Shown in pieces: positions 19,744 through 29,344 of a stretch of DNA of 64,000 nt. Every line of letters starts with the position of its first letter. Position 1 is the stretch's first letter. The stretch is from Vibrio algicola (GTDB lineage: Bacteria; Pseudomonadota; Gammaproteobacteria; Enterobacterales; Vibrionaceae): the NCBI RefSeq assembly GCF_009601765.2, contig NZ_CP045699.1, positions 1,612,001 through 1,676,000 of the forward strand. Reading direction: 5' to 3'. The translations under genes were made by a program, and so were the position numbers. The notes under the pieces are model-generated. The model worked only from the letters and a program-made list of their open reading frames with translations, was not told where the DNA came from and did no database searches.

Positions 19744-20901
19744 CTATTTTGTTGCAGGAGTAGTTGATTTAGCTGATGCGGTATCCGTACTCACCACTTT
19801 CACTGCCATGCCTGGACGCACACGCAGCAAATTATTTGCGATCACAGTATCGCCATCATTTAATCCCGATGTAATAACCCAGTCGGTACCTTTATTCACT
19901 GTGTCGCCAGTGGTGACTTTTCGTACCGCAACTTTACCGTTTTCAACCACTAATACAGAAGCACTGCCATCTTTCCCGTAAACCACAAGAGATTGTGGCA
20001 AGGTGAACAATGGTTTTTTATCAGCGGTAATAATTTGCGCACGAACAAACATACCCGGCAATAAAATAGACTCTGCATTTGGCACTTTTGCACGTAGCGT
20101 GACGCTACCAGTTGAAGTATCTACTTTGGTACCAGAGAAGGTCAGTGTACCCATTTGATCATATTGACTGCCATCTTCTAATTTAACTGCAACACTTGGA
20201 TTAGTGTTAGCACCTAAACTCTTTTTAATACGCGCCATGGCGAGAGAAGATTGCGTCATATCAACATAGATAGGATCCAGAGGCTCAATACTAGTAAGTG
20301 CTTGTGCTTGGTTAGCCGTCACTAAAGCACCTTCAGTCACGGTTGAGATATCGATACGTCCTGTAATTGGCGCTTTCACTTTGGCATAAGAAAGAGAAAT
20401 ATTGGCATTATCTAACGCCGCTTTTGCCACAGCAGACTGAGCTCTTGCTTTCTTCCAATTACCATCGGCGGTGTCGTAATCTTCTTGACTGATCAGCTTA
20501 CGTTTGACCAAATCTTTATAACGTAACGCAGTTTTCTTACTTACAGATTCATCCGCTTGCGCTTTCATTAATGCGGCTTTAGCGCTATTTACATCGGCTT
20601 GATAAGGTGATGGGTCAATTTGATAAAGTAAATCGCCTTTATGCACCATTTGGCCTTCTTCAAATAAACGTTTTTGTAGAATGCCCGTTACTTGTGGGCG
20701 AACTTCTGCAACACGAGTCGAAACGATACGGCCAGGTAATTCAGTGAAAATAGTAGTTGGCTTTTTCGCCATAGTGATAACTTCAACCTGCGCAGCTTGT
20801 GGTGCAGCCGCTTTTGGCGCTTCTTTTTTAGCATCACAGCCCGCTAAGGCTAGCACTAGTAAGACAGACAATGAACCGGCATATAATCGTTTCGTGTGCA
20901 T
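19744..20901 (-). CDS. RND efflux periplasmic adaptor lipoprotein (AcrA-like)
   Basis: The 385-residue protein has a lipoprotein signal with lipobox LALAGCDAKK (Cys23). Its body is that of a membrane-fusion protein: PGRIVSTRVAEVRPQVTGIL and GDLLYQIDPSPYQADVNSAK (lipoyl half), a helical hairpin (about 100-170), the second lipoyl half (SLSYAKVKAPITGRIDIST), and a beta-barrel region. It bridges the inner-membrane RND pump to the outer-membrane channel. It is the first gene of a two-gene operon; no outer-membrane channel gene is here, so TolC must be supplied from elsewhere. No TetR-type repressor is adjacent. Confidence 0.94.
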   Translation of the reverse strand: MHTKRLYAGSLSVLLVLALAGCDAKKEAPKAAAPQAAQVEVITMAKKPTTIFTELPGRIVSTRVAEVRPQVTGILQKRLFEEGQMVHKGDLLYQIDPSPYQADVNSAKAALMKAQADESVSKKTALRYKDLVKRKLISQEDYDTADGNWKKARAQSAVAKAALDNANISLSYAKVKAPITGRIDISTVTEGALVTANQAQALTSIEPLDPIYVDMTQSSLAMARIKKSLGANTNPSVAVKLEDGSQYDQMGTLTFSGTKVDTSTGSVTLRAKVPNAESILLPGMFVRAQIITADKKPLFTLPQSLVVYGKDGSASVLVVENGKVAVRKVTTGDTVNKGTDWVITSGLNDGDTVIANNLLRVRPGMAVKVVSTDTASAKSTTPATK

Positions 20902-21103
20902 AGTAGTTTCTCAAATAAATAAGTTATGGAAAAAAAGACCCATAAATTGTAAATAAAATTTGTGACAATGAGAAAAGTATACTTATCTTTGACCAATTGA
21001 AATCAAAAAATCCCCTGTTTACATAAATTTACGATAGATAAAAAAACACTCAGCAAAAAAACCAGCCACCGAAGTGCATTCCTACCTGTCGTAAGTAACT
21101 GTT

Positions 21104-22084
21104 TTAAATGCTATCTGCGAGAGAGCTCACCGCTAAAGCAAAATAATAAGAACGGTTCCATTTCATCAGCACATTATAGTTGTTATAAACGAGATAACTG
21201 CGACCGGACTCATCATCAGGCATGATCAACCAAGCTTTAATATCTTGATTTAACTTAGGTAATGGCTTGCCATCTAAACGGGTGATTCCTAATTTACTCC
21301 ACTCTTGTAGCATTTTACCTTTGCTTTCGTCGCGGCCTTGTAAATTTTGATCAATACCCACTGGCACATGAATTTGACGCCCCCAAGTATAGGTATCATC
21401 CCACCCTTCTTGCTTAAGGTAATTAGCCGCTGAAGCAAAAACATCCGCTTTGGTGTTCCAGATATCTTTTTTACCGTCACCATTGCCATCTTGGGCAAAA
21501 GATAAAAATGAGGTTGGCATAAACTGACATTGGCCCATCGCACCTGCCCATGACCCTTTCATATCATCAGCACTAATATGCCCTTGTTCGATAATGGTTA
21601 ACGCGGCCATAGTTTGTTTGCGGAAAAGGGCTTCGCGGCGACCATCAAAGGCAAGTGAGGTCAAAGCGTTAATCACATTATAGTTGCCAGTAAAGCGACC
21701 AAAATTACTTTCAACCCCCCATAACGCGACAATAAAACGAGGCTGTACTCCATACTCTTTACCAATTCGTTGCAAGTCATCAAAGTTCTCATGATATAAA
21801 CGCTTAGCTTGTTTTATTTTCCAATCGGGTACTGCGCGCGGAATATATTCATCTAAAGTGAGTTTTTTTTCTGGCTGATTATTGTCTGCTTTTATTGCTT
21901 TAGGCTTAAACGTGACATTTTTGAATGCGGCATCAATTGTAGTTTTACTAATACCCGACTCACTCGCTTGAGTTTTCAACTTTTGCACATAAGATTGAAA
22001 ATCATCTTTTTCGGTAGCGTATGATGACACACTCACACTGCAACCCAGTAACATCACGGCAATCCCACTCCATGCTTTTCTCAT
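21104..22084 (-). CDS. MltB-family lytic murein transglycosylase
   Basis: The 326-residue exported protein belongs to the SLT_2/MltB group: catalytic glutamate in ALWGVESNFGRF, then GNYNVINALTSLAFDGRRE and the diagnostic GSWAGAMGQCQFMPTSF, plus an EF-hand-like DGNGDGKKDIW segment. It cleaves the MurNAc-GlcNAc bond of peptidoglycan with formation of 1,6-anhydro-MurNAc. The N-terminus (GIAVMLLGCSVSVSSYA) can be read as an ordinary signal peptide ending SYA or as a lipoprotein signal at Cys15; I favour the former only weakly. It is followed, on the same strand, from ycgL by about 30 bp and may share its transcript. Confidence 0.88.
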   Translation of the reverse strand: MRKAWSGIAVMLLGCSVSVSSYATEKDDFQSYVQKLKTQASESGISKTTIDAAFKNVTFKPKAIKADNNQPEKKLTLDEYIPRAVPDWKIKQAKRLYHENFDDLQRIGKEYGVQPRFIVALWGVESNFGRFTGNYNVINALTSLAFDGRREALFRKQTMAALTIIEQGHISADDMKGSWAGAMGQCQFMPTSFLSFAQDGNGDGKKDIWNTKADVFASAANYLKQEGWDDTYTWGRQIHVPVGIDQNLQGRDESKGKMLQEWSKLGITRLDGKPLPKLNQDIKAWLIMPDDESGRSYLVYNNYNVLMKWNRSYYFALAVSSLADSI

Positions 22085-22117
22085 TATACTTTCCTTACTT
22101 ATAAATATTTAAAAGCT

Positions 22118-22393
22118 CTATGACCGATTTTGTTTATTCGCTTTATATTCTTCTAGCAGATTGACTGGCGGTGGGGGCAGTTGTAAGAAAAAACCATCGT
22201 CTTGCAGGGATTGTTTCACTTTTTCGATATCGACAGTGGCAAGTTTGCGCCCTTCCATTTTCATCACCATCACAAACTTTGGGGTTCCAAACATTTGCAT
22301 TAGAGTCTCTGGCACACTAGAAAAGTCATCTTTTTTAGAAATATAAAGGTACATCCCTTCTTTTTTTCCGCTTTTATAAACAGAACACAACAT
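22118..22393 (-). CDS. ycgL: YcgL-domain protein
   Basis: This 91-residue protein has the small conserved YcgL fold signature: [18 protein letters not shown] at the start, [13 protein letters not shown] in the middle and [19 protein letters not shown] near the end. The biochemical role of the family is not established as far as I know. It is divergent from minC, as in other gammaproteobacteria, and lies 33 bp before the transglycosylase gene on the same strand. Confidence 0.9.
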   Translation of the reverse strand: MLCSVYKSGKKEGMYLYISKKDDFSSVPETLMQMFGTPKFVMVMKMEGRKLATVDIEKVKQSLQDDGFFLQLPPPPVNLLEEYKANKQNRS

Positions 22394-22618
22394 AACTCAT
22401 TCCTTAATAGATGGTTCTCTAAGCAATTATTTGACAAGCACTTAACTCAGAGAATATTGAGATAGACTATAACAAGAACATCAGAAATTTGTTATCATTT
22501 TACATTGCTAAACAATTGCTAGGTTTTCTAAGCAAAAAGGCTATTAATAATAGATTCTCTCTGGTGCTAACCAATTGTGCATTCAGCCATTTATTTAATC
22601 GTTAGGGTATTCACTCAT

Positions 22619-23284
22619 ATGGCCTCAAAACCAGATTTAAAAGGCAGCAGTTTTGCACTTTCTGTCTTGAAACTGACAGAAGATAATGTCGAAAACTGTC
22701 TACAATTTTTACACAACAAGGTCGATCAAGCGCCCGCATTTTTTACTCATGCTCCTTTGGTAATTAATATTGAAAATGCACCCCAAGTTGATATTGATTT
22801 CAAAGCACTGCATCAAGGCGTAGTTAAATCTGGCATGATCCCAGTTGGGGTCACAGGTTCAAACAGTAACACGGTAAAAAGCTTAGTTCATGCTGCCGGA
22901 TTTGCAGTGATGTCCACTAGCAAAACACCGTATCAAGCACCGGCTGAAATAGTGCCTACCAAAGTAATACGCACTCCAATACGCTCAGGGCAGCAAGTTT
23001 ATGCCAAAGATTGTGATTTAGTGATCTTAAACCATGTCAGTGCCGGCGCAGAAGTGATTGCCGATGGTAGTATTCATATTCATGGTACTTGTCGTGGCCG
23101 TGCATTAGCTGGAGCCAGTGGACAAAAAAATGCCAGCATCATTTGCCAAGATTTACAGGCCGAACTGGTGTCTATTGCCGGTAATTATCAGCTTATCGAT
23201 CAAATCGACAGCCAATTTTGGCAGAAAAAAGTCTTACTTACATTGCAAGATACACGCTTGCAATTTGAACTACTCAGCATTTAA
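22619..23284 (+). CDS. minC: MinC, septum-site inhibitor
   Basis: The 221-residue protein has an N-terminal FtsZ-inhibitory domain ([16 protein letters not shown]) and a C-terminal beta-helix that dimerises and binds MinD, recognisable by [20 protein letters not shown], then [20 protein letters not shown]. It blocks FtsZ ring assembly at the poles. The ATG at 22619 gives [12 protein letters not shown] and the normal length; an upstream start at 22577 adds 14 residues. It is the first gene of minCDE, with minD 11 bp downstream. Confidence 0.95.
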   Translation: MASKPDLKGSSFALSVLKLTEDNVENCLQFLHNKVDQAPAFFTHAPLVINIENAPQVDIDFKALHQGVVKSGMIPVGVTGSNSNTVKSLVHAAGFAVMSTSKTPYQAPAEIVPTKVIRTPIRSGQQVYAKDCDLVILNHVSAGAEVIADGSIHIHGTCRGRALAGASGQKNASIICQDLQAELVSIAGNYQLIDQIDSQFWQKKVLLTLQDTRLQFELLSI

Positions 23285-23295
23285 AAGGAAATAAA

Positions 23296-24108
23296 ATGGC
23301 ACGTACTATTGTCGTGACGTCCGGTAAAGGCGGTGTGGGCAAAACCACATCCAGCGCAGCAATTGCCGCTGGCCTTGCGTTACGCGGAAAGAAAACCGCT
23401 GTAATTGATTTCGATATCGGTTTGCGTAATTTAGATTTAATCATGGGCTGTGAGCGCCGTGTGGTGTATGACTTTGTTAATGTTATCAATGGTGAAGCCA
23501 CGCTAAACCAAGCATTAATCAAGGATAAGCGCTGCAAGAATTTATACATTCTACCTGCTTCTCAAACGCGAGATAAAGATGCATTAACCCATACGGGCGT
23601 AAAACGCGTCCTAACTGAACTGCATGATATGGGCTTTGATTACATTATTTGTGACTCCCCTGCCGGTATTGAGCAAGGTGCGTTAATGTCACTCTACTTT
23701 GCTGATGAAGCGGTGATCACTACCAACCCTGAAGTCTCATCGGTGCGTGATTCTGACCGTATTTTAGGCCTGCTTGATTCTAAATCGTTACGCGCAGAGC
23801 AAGGGCTTGAGCCGGTTAAACAACATTTACTGTTAACTCGCTATAACCCAGCGCGCGTCACCTCCGGTGAGATGCTAAGCGTGGAAGATGTGGAAGAAAT
23901 CCTACATATTCCTTTAGTTGGCGTGATCCCAGAAAGTACCTCTGTTCTTAATGCTTCTAACAAAGGTGTTCCAGTTATCCATGATGATGAGTCTGATGCT
24001 GGCCTTGCCTACAGCGATACTGTTGAGCGTTTGTTAGGTGAGGAAAAGCCATTTCGCTTCTTAACCGAAGAGAAAAAAGGCATCTTTAAGCGTTTATTTG
24101 GAGGTTGA
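23296..24108 (+). CDS. minD: MinD, membrane ATPase of the Min oscillator
   Basis: The 270-residue ParA/MinD ATPase has the deviant Walker [14 protein letters not shown], Walker A' [16 protein letters not shown], switch [18 protein letters not shown], and the C-terminal amphipathic membrane-targeting helix ([11 protein letters not shown]). It recruits MinC to the membrane and oscillates from pole to pole under MinE control. AAAGGAA precedes the ATG. Confidence 0.97.
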   Translation: MARTIVVTSGKGGVGKTTSSAAIAAGLALRGKKTAVIDFDIGLRNLDLIMGCERRVVYDFVNVINGEATLNQALIKDKRCKNLYILPASQTRDKDALTHTGVKRVLTELHDMGFDYIICDSPAGIEQGALMSLYFADEAVITTNPEVSSVRDSDRILGLLDSKSLRAEQGLEPVKQHLLLTRYNPARVTSGEMLSVEDVEEILHIPLVGVIPESTSVLNASNKGVPVIHDDESDAGLAYSDTVERLLGEEKPFRFLTEEKKGIFKRLFGG

Positions 24109-24109
24109 T

Positions 24110-24370
24110 ATGTCGTTATTAGAATTCTTCCGACCTAAGAAAAAAGACACCGCTAACTTAGCAAAAGAGCGATTGCAAATCATCGTTGCCGAGCGTCGCA
24201 ATCAAGGCAGTGCTAGCCCTTCTTATTTACCCCAGTTGAAAGAAGACATTTTGAAGGTGCTAAGTAAGTATGTGGATGTTGATCCGCAAATGGTCAATGT
24301 GAGCTTAGAACAAAGCGATGATGATTTGTCGGTACTGGAGCTAAACATTCAGTTACCAGAGAAAGACTAA
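24110..24370 (+). CDS. minE: MinE, cell-division topological specificity factor
   Basis: The 86-residue protein has the MinD-binding, membrane-targeting N-terminus ([20 protein letters not shown]), the anti-MinCD helix ([13 protein letters not shown]) and a C-terminal topological domain. It stimulates MinD ATPase and drives the oscillation. The ATG at 24110 follows GGAGG, and starts one base after the minD stop, so the two are translationally linked. Confidence 0.96.
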   Translation: MSLLEFFRPKKKDTANLAKERLQIIVAERRNQGSASPSYLPQLKEDILKVLSKYVDVDPQMVNVSLEQSDDDLSVLELNIQLPEKD

Positions 24371-24410
24371 CGTCACAGCTACCTCTATTGGCTAGCTGTT
24401 TCTAGACTAC

Positions 24411-24456
24411 AAAAAAGCCGATATGTCACTTCACTGGTGACATATCGGCTTTTTTT
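24411..24456. terminator. Bidirectional terminator between minE and rnd
   Basis: AAAAAAGCCGATATGTCAC and its complement GTGACATATCGGCTTTTTTT pair over 13 bp plus A/T flanks around TTCACTG. It can stop both minCDE (plus) and rnd (minus). Confidence 0.92.
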
Positions 24457-24470
24457 ATTACACCACCCGG

Positions 24471-25589
24471 CTACTCCATCATTCCATTCAAACGATCACC
24501 TAACACATCTTTGCGCCACGTTTTCATTACATCGGGCAATTTGGCTTCATTGCGTTCATGTTTCCATACCCAAGTAATAAATTGATTCAGCTGTTTTTTC
24601 GAGGCTAAAAATTCAGAGGCTAAACCTGTGTCTTCTGACGCCGCTTTCACTTCATCTTTTAGCACTTTAAACAATTGTTTATAGTCTGGGTTGTCCATTA
24701 AACGGGTGATTTTAGCAGGCCATTGCTCACTTGGCACGGCTTGAGCTTGCTGCACTAAATGAATAAGTGTGTTGCCGTGGCGACGGATCTCACGTTGATC
24801 GAATCCAGCCGCGTCCATTAAGCGCAAACTGGTCATTTGTTGGCGACAAATCTCTAGCATGTTGGCTTCTTTAACCACGAAGTTCAGTGCTAGATCACGC
24901 TTGATCGCTTCTTGTAAGCGCCATTTTGCCATTATTTTAAGAGTCGCTAATTGCTCAGGAGTTAAAATCCATGCTCCTTTCACATTTAGGTAGGCTTTAT
25001 TAGGATCGACTTTCTTAATTCGTTTTTTGATCAAGGCTTGCGATTCTTGCATCGCCGCTTCGCTCCAACCGGCATCTTCGACCGCTTGTTTTAGCTTTTG
25101 ATACAACGGCAATAAGTAGTACACATCGGCCGCAGCATATTCCATTTGTCTTTGTGTTAATGGGCGGGCCAACCAATCAGTGCGCGACTCACTTTTATCT
25201 AACTCAACGCCAAGAAACTCATTCACTAAAGTCGCAAAGCCCGTCGATAATCCATTACCTAAAAACGCCGCCATTAACTGGGTATCAATCATCGGTGTTG
25301 GGATGCACTTAAAGGCGTGTTGGAATACTTCAAGATCTTCGCCACAAGCATGCAGCACTTTAAGTACCGACTCATCTTTTAATAGCGAGGCTAAAGCGGA
25401 CATATCGTCAATCGCGACCGGATCAATCAATGCCAGTTGCTCACCATCGTACAACTGAATCAAACCAAGTTGAGGATAATAGGTGCGGGTACGGACAAAT
25501 TCAGTATCGAGCATCACAACATCGACTAAACGAGCCTGTTGGCATACAAGTTCTAGTGCTTCCGTAGTGGTAATTATTTTATAATTCAC
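24471..25589 (-). CDS. rnd: Ribonuclease D
   Basis: The 372-residue protein has the DEDD exonuclease core: Exo I LDTEFVRTRTYYP, Exo II HACGEDLEVF, Exo III QMEYAAADVYYLLPLY. An HRDC domain follows (about 210-290) and the C-terminus is helical. RNase D trims the 3' ends of tRNA precursors and other small RNAs. Its position between minE and fadD on the minus strand matches E. coli. About 87 bp separate it from fadD, with a hairpin between. Confidence 0.95.
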   Translation of the reverse strand: MNYKIITTTEALELVCQQARLVDVVMLDTEFVRTRTYYPQLGLIQLYDGEQLALIDPVAIDDMSALASLLKDESVLKVLHACGEDLEVFQHAFKCIPTPMIDTQLMAAFLGNGLSTGFATLVNEFLGVELDKSESRTDWLARPLTQRQMEYAAADVYYLLPLYQKLKQAVEDAGWSEAAMQESQALIKKRIKKVDPNKAYLNVKGAWILTPEQLATLKIMAKWRLQEAIKRDLALNFVVKEANMLEICRQQMTSLRLMDAAGFDQREIRRHGNTLIHLVQQAQAVPSEQWPAKITRLMDNPDYKQLFKVLKDEVKAASEDTGLASEFLASKKQLNQFITWVWKHERNEAKLPDVMKTWRKDVLGDRLNGMME

Positions 25590-25612
25590 AACAATCCTTT
25601 TTAAAGTACAAC

Positions 25613-25639
25613 AATGCCAGCTAAATCGTTGCTGGCATT
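25613..25639 (-). terminator. Hairpin between fadD and rnd (possible terminator)
   Basis: AATGCCAGC and GCTGGCATT form a perfect 9-bp stem with a 9-nt loop. The minus-strand sequence after it (GTTGTACTTT) is only weakly T-rich, so termination after fadD may be partial and rnd may receive read-through. Confidence 0.5.
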
Positions 25640-25676
25640 GGATACAATATAATAATTTAATTAATTTACTTTATGT

Positions 25677-27380
25677 TCAAGCTGTTTTTTGCGACGCTGA
25701 TTTATCAAGATTTGCAATATTTTCATCACGCAACTCACGGCGCAAGATCTTACCAACATTACTTTTTGGCAACTCATCTCTAAATTCAACCACTTTTGGT
25801 ATTTTATAGCCGGTTAAGTGCTCGCGACAGTGGGCAATCAACTCATCTTTATTTAGGCTCGCATCACTTTTTACTACATAAATTTTTACGATCTCACCAG
25901 AGTTCTCACTCGGTTGACCAATGGCAGCTACTTCGAGCACTTTACTGTGCATCGCCACCACGTCTTCAATCTCATTGGGATAAACATTAAAACCGGAGAC
26001 TAAGATCATGTCTTTTTTACGATCGACAATAAACATAAAGCCTTCGTCATCAAAGCGCACAATATCGCCAGTCGATAACCAACCATCTTGGGTGATCACT
26101 TCTTTGGTCGCTTCGGCCCGTTTCCAATAGCCTTCCATCACTTGTGGGCCACGCACTTGCAGCTCACCAGTTTGATCAAACGCCAAGACATTCCCTTCAT
26201 CATCGATAATACGCACATCCGTCGATGGCATTGGTAAACCAATCGAACCATTATAGTCGGTTAAATCATGCGGATAGGCTGCTACTAATGGTGAACACTC
26301 AGTTAAACCGTAGCCTTCTAGCAAGTAGCGATTGGTAATGTTATGCCATTTTTCGGCCACTGCACGTTGCACAGCCATGCCGCCGCCAACCGCGAAACGT
26401 AAATGGCTAAAATCTAATTCTTTAAAATCTTCATTATTGACTAATGCATTAAATAAGGTGTTCACCCCTGTAATGGCGGTAAATGGGTATTTATCTAACT
26501 CTTTAACAAAGGTCGGAATATCTCTTGGGTTAGTGATCAGCAAGTTACGTCCACCCACTTCCAAGAATAATAAGCAGTTTATCGTTAGTGCAAACACATG
26601 GTATAGCGGCAGCGCGGTGACCACTAATTCACGACCATCGCGTAGGAATGTGCCATAGGCCCCTTTGGCTTGCAGTACGTTCGCCACCATATTACGGTGG
26701 GTTAAAATCGCGCCTTTGGCAACGCCGGTTGTGCCACCCGTATATTGTAAGAACGCAATATCATCGCCCTCAATAAATGGTTTAACATATTGCAAACGGC
26801 GACCACGGTACAACGCTTTACGAAAAGAAATGGCACCGGGTAAATGATATTTTGGCACCATACCTTTGACGTACTTAACCACGAAATCGACCACAGTCCC
26901 TTTCACTTTCGGCAGCATTTGCCCAAGACTCGTTAAGATAACGTGTTTAATGGGGGTATTGGCGACCGCTTTTTCTAAGGTATGGGCAAAGTTCGAGACG
27001 ATCACGATCGCTTTAGCATCGGCATCGCTAAGTTGGTGTTCTAATTCGCGTGGGGTATACAGCGGGTTGACGTTAACCGCGATCATACCGGCGCGTAAAA
27101 TACCGAACAACGCAATCGGGTATTGCAGTACGTTTGGCATCATTAATGCGACACGATCCCCTTTCTTCAATTTGAGATCATTTTGTAAATAGGCCGCAAA
27201 AGCACGACTGCGCTCTTCGAGTTTACGGTAGGTCATCACCGAGCCCATATTCATAAAGGCAGGTTGGTCGGCAAATTTATGTACCGATTGCTCAAACATA
27301 TCGACGAGCGAAGAATATTGATCTGGGTTGATTGTTTCAGGTACGTCTTTTGGGTAACGTTTTAGCCACGCTTTTTCCAC
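25677..27380 (-). CDS. fadD: FadD, long-chain fatty acid-CoA ligase
   Basis: The 567-residue enzyme activates long-chain fatty acids with ATP and CoA at the inner membrane. AMP-binding motif [12 protein letters not shown], the motif [12 protein letters not shown], the linker region [20 protein letters not shown] and the C-terminal lysine region [14 protein letters not shown] are all present. The GTG at 27380, preceded by AAGGAA, yields [20 protein letters not shown], equivalent to the usual FadD start; a longer form from 27413 adds 11 unlikely residues. It follows the alpha/beta hydrolase and tsaB, a yeaZ-fadD neighbourhood also seen in E. coli. FadD would act on fatty acids imported by FadL, whose gene at 3-4 kb is damaged. 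Confidence 0.95.
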   Translation of the reverse strand: MEKAWLKRYPKDVPETINPDQYSSLVDMFEQSVHKFADQPAFMNMGSVMTYRKLEERSRAFAAYLQNDLKLKKGDRVALMMPNVLQYPIALFGILRAGMIAVNVNPLYTPRELEHQLSDADAKAIVIVSNFAHTLEKAVANTPIKHVILTSLGQMLPKVKGTVVDFVVKYVKGMVPKYHLPGAISFRKALYRGRRLQYVKPFIEGDDIAFLQYTGGTTGVAKGAILTHRNMVANVLQAKGAYGTFLRDGRELVVTALPLYHVFALTINCLLFLEVGGRNLLITNPRDIPTFVKELDKYPFTAITGVNTLFNALVNNEDFKELDFSHLRFAVGGGMAVQRAVAEKWHNITNRYLLEGYGLTECSPLVAAYPHDLTDYNGSIGLPMPSTDVRIIDDEGNVLAFDQTGELQVRGPQVMEGYWKRAEATKEVITQDGWLSTGDIVRFDDEGFMFIVDRKKDMILVSGFNVYPNEIEDVVAMHSKVLEVAAIGQPSENSGEIVKIYVVKSDASLNKDELIAHCREHLTGYKIPKVVEFRDELPKSNVGKILRRELRDENIANLDKSASQKTA

Positions 27381-27499
27381 GTTAATTTCCTTTCTTATTG
27401 TTATCTTAAGCAACGAGTATTTTCATTTTAGGCAATGATTATTTTCCATCTCAAGCAGCTAATGCTATTGAAACAGGTTACGCACTATTAACAAAAATC

Positions 27500-28441
27500 T
27501 CATTTGCTTGAATCACACTTTGACTCAACATTTTTAGTGATTGTCGAATCCAGTTCAAACTGTTGGATAAATTGCTCAATGAGCTGAGCAGTTTTGTGCG
27601 GTTGTTGTAGATGACAATGATGCCCACCTTCAACCTCCACTTGTTGTATGTTAGTTAAACTTGGTATTCGTTGGGTCGCTTGTTTGATAGCGGGATAACC
27701 CTCGGTACCTAATATCAATAAATTAGGGCATACCACTGCCTCTAAATAATTGAGTGCTTGATCTTGGGTCATACGGTACAAAGAATCACAACGAAGTTTA
27801 GGATCGTATCGCCATTGCCAACGCTCACCATCAAACACACAACCACGAGTAATTAAAGGCTCAAGTTGATCAGCGCTTAATTGGTTGGCATGCATTCGGT
27901 GTTGTAAGGCTTGCGCTTTCGAGTCATAACCGCGTAATGGTTTAGCCGCAAATCTTTGTCGGTTGAGTATCCCTTTACGCAGACGTTGCACACTGTTGTC
28001 CGCCGATTCGGCTAATGGCCCTAACCCTTCAATTTGAATCAAAGCCAGCACATTTTCTGGGAAGGCGGCACTATAACAACTTGCGATCAAAGCACCAAGT
28101 GAATGACCGACTAAAATCAGGTTTTTGGGCGCTATTTGGCGTAATAATTGCTGAATATCGGAGATATAGTCGTGAAATGGATAAAAATTACTCGTCGATT
28201 TATGCTGAGATAAACCATGCCCAGGTAAATCAATCGCCAAGTAATGCATCTTGTTATTGTCGATTGAGGGCGGTAATTGCTCAAGCAATGAGGTGAAACT
28301 GGCGGCGTTATCTAGCCAACCATGAATAAAAACCACGCTTATATCGGCATCTTGCGCCGTGCTATGTTCTAAACCCGCAAGGCACAAATGAGGTAAGCTA
28401 ATGCGGGTTTCTTGTAAGCAAGTAACATGGATTAAATTCAA
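27500..28441 (-). CDS. Alpha/beta-fold hydrolase
   Basis: The 313-residue protein has the alpha/beta-hydrolase core: oxyanion-hole HGWLDNAASF (about residue 40), nucleophile elbow VGHSLGALIA (Ser about 113), and a late catalytic histidine in VEGGHHCHLQQP. No signal peptide is visible, so it is probably cytoplasmic. The substrate is unknown; esterase or thioesterase activity would fit the neighbouring fadD, but that is inference. It starts 5 bp after tsaB and is very likely co-transcribed with it. Confidence 0.85.
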   Translation of the reverse strand: MNLIHVTCLQETRISLPHLCLAGLEHSTAQDADISVVFIHGWLDNAASFTSLLEQLPPSIDNNKMHYLAIDLPGHGLSQHKSTSNFYPFHDYISDIQQLLRQIAPKNLILVGHSLGALIASCYSAAFPENVLALIQIEGLGPLAESADNSVQRLRKGILNRQRFAAKPLRGYDSKAQALQHRMHANQLSADQLEPLITRGCVFDGERWQWRYDPKLRCDSLYRMTQDQALNYLEAVVCPNLLILGTEGYPAIKQATQRIPSLTNIQQVEVEGGHHCHLQQPHKTAQLIEQFIQQFELDSTITKNVESKCDSSK

Positions 28442-28446
28442 ATCGC

Positions 28447-29163
28447 TTACTCACGCCCAGGCAGTTTTTTCCAGGTGACTTTATCACGCAGATAAGTCGG
28501 GCTTGCTTGTTCAGCTTCTACGCTATTGCCTTTGCGCCATTCAAACTGAGCCAATACCGCAATATCTTGCGCTTCAGGGTATAAAACATCACCTTGTACT
28601 TGTGACAAAGGTAAATCTGCCAGTGGCTCTTGATACGCCTGCCAACCAGTACCGGCTTGAGTCCAATCCCCTTGTGCCTTAACAAGATGGGCAACAAGTT
28701 CACTTGGCGGGATCACACATTCAGCCTGACCATCATCAATCGCGATCGCACTCCATTGACCATCGGTTTGACGTTGGTATTGTCCCCAATAAATCTCACT
28801 CATGCGGGCATCAATGGCTGCGACCACTTTCTCTGATTGATGCTGACGGTAAGTTGCCTGCGCCATAGCAGCAAGCGTTGAAATACCAATCATCGGCAAC
28901 TCAGCGCCAAAAGCTAAACCTTGCGCAATACCGATGCCAATACGAACGCCGGTAAAGCTGCCCGGTCCGCGACCAAACGCCAGCGCATCTAAATCATGTA
29001 ATGACACGCCTGCTTCTTTGAGTACTTCATCGACCATAGGTAGAATTTTTTTGGTGTGATCACGCGGCGCAATTTCACTGCGCGTATAAAGTTGGTCGTT
29101 AATCATTAATGCAACAGAGCAATTTTCTGTTGATGTATCTAAGGCAAGAATTTTTGCGCTCAT
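28447..29163 (-). CDS. tsaB: TsaB, tRNA t6A-synthesis scaffold protein
   Basis: The 238-residue protein (YeaZ) has the ASKHA-type N-terminus [18 protein letters not shown], the [16 protein letters not shown] segment and the conserved [20 protein letters not shown]. TsaB forms a complex with TsaD and TsaE that makes N6-threonylcarbamoyladenosine at position 37 of ANN-decoding tRNAs. It is followed at 5 bp by the alpha/beta hydrolase; yoaA lies upstream on the same strand. Confidence 0.95.
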   Translation of the reverse strand: MSAKILALDTSTENCSVALMINDQLYTRSEIAPRDHTKKILPMVDEVLKEAGVSLHDLDALAFGRGPGSFTGVRIGIGIAQGLAFGAELPMIGISTLAAMAQATYRQHQSEKVVAAIDARMSEIYWGQYQRQTDGQWSAIAIDDGQAECVIPPSELVAHLVKAQGDWTQAGTGWQAYQEPLADLPLSQVQGDVLYPEAQDIAVLAQFEWRKGNSVEAEQASPTYLRDKVTWKKLPGRE

Positions 29164-29344
29164 GTAAGCCTCAAGCTAATTTATTTTAGTTTTAAATAGA
29201 ATAATGTTCTCAACATCCAAACCGTGCTGCCGATTGCGAAAAACATCTAACCCTCACAGGGCACTGAGAAAGTATCACTTTCTACTGTTGTTCTTTTCTT
29301 CATCAATAACACAGATCAAACGGTATTTTTTCTCTATAGCGCGA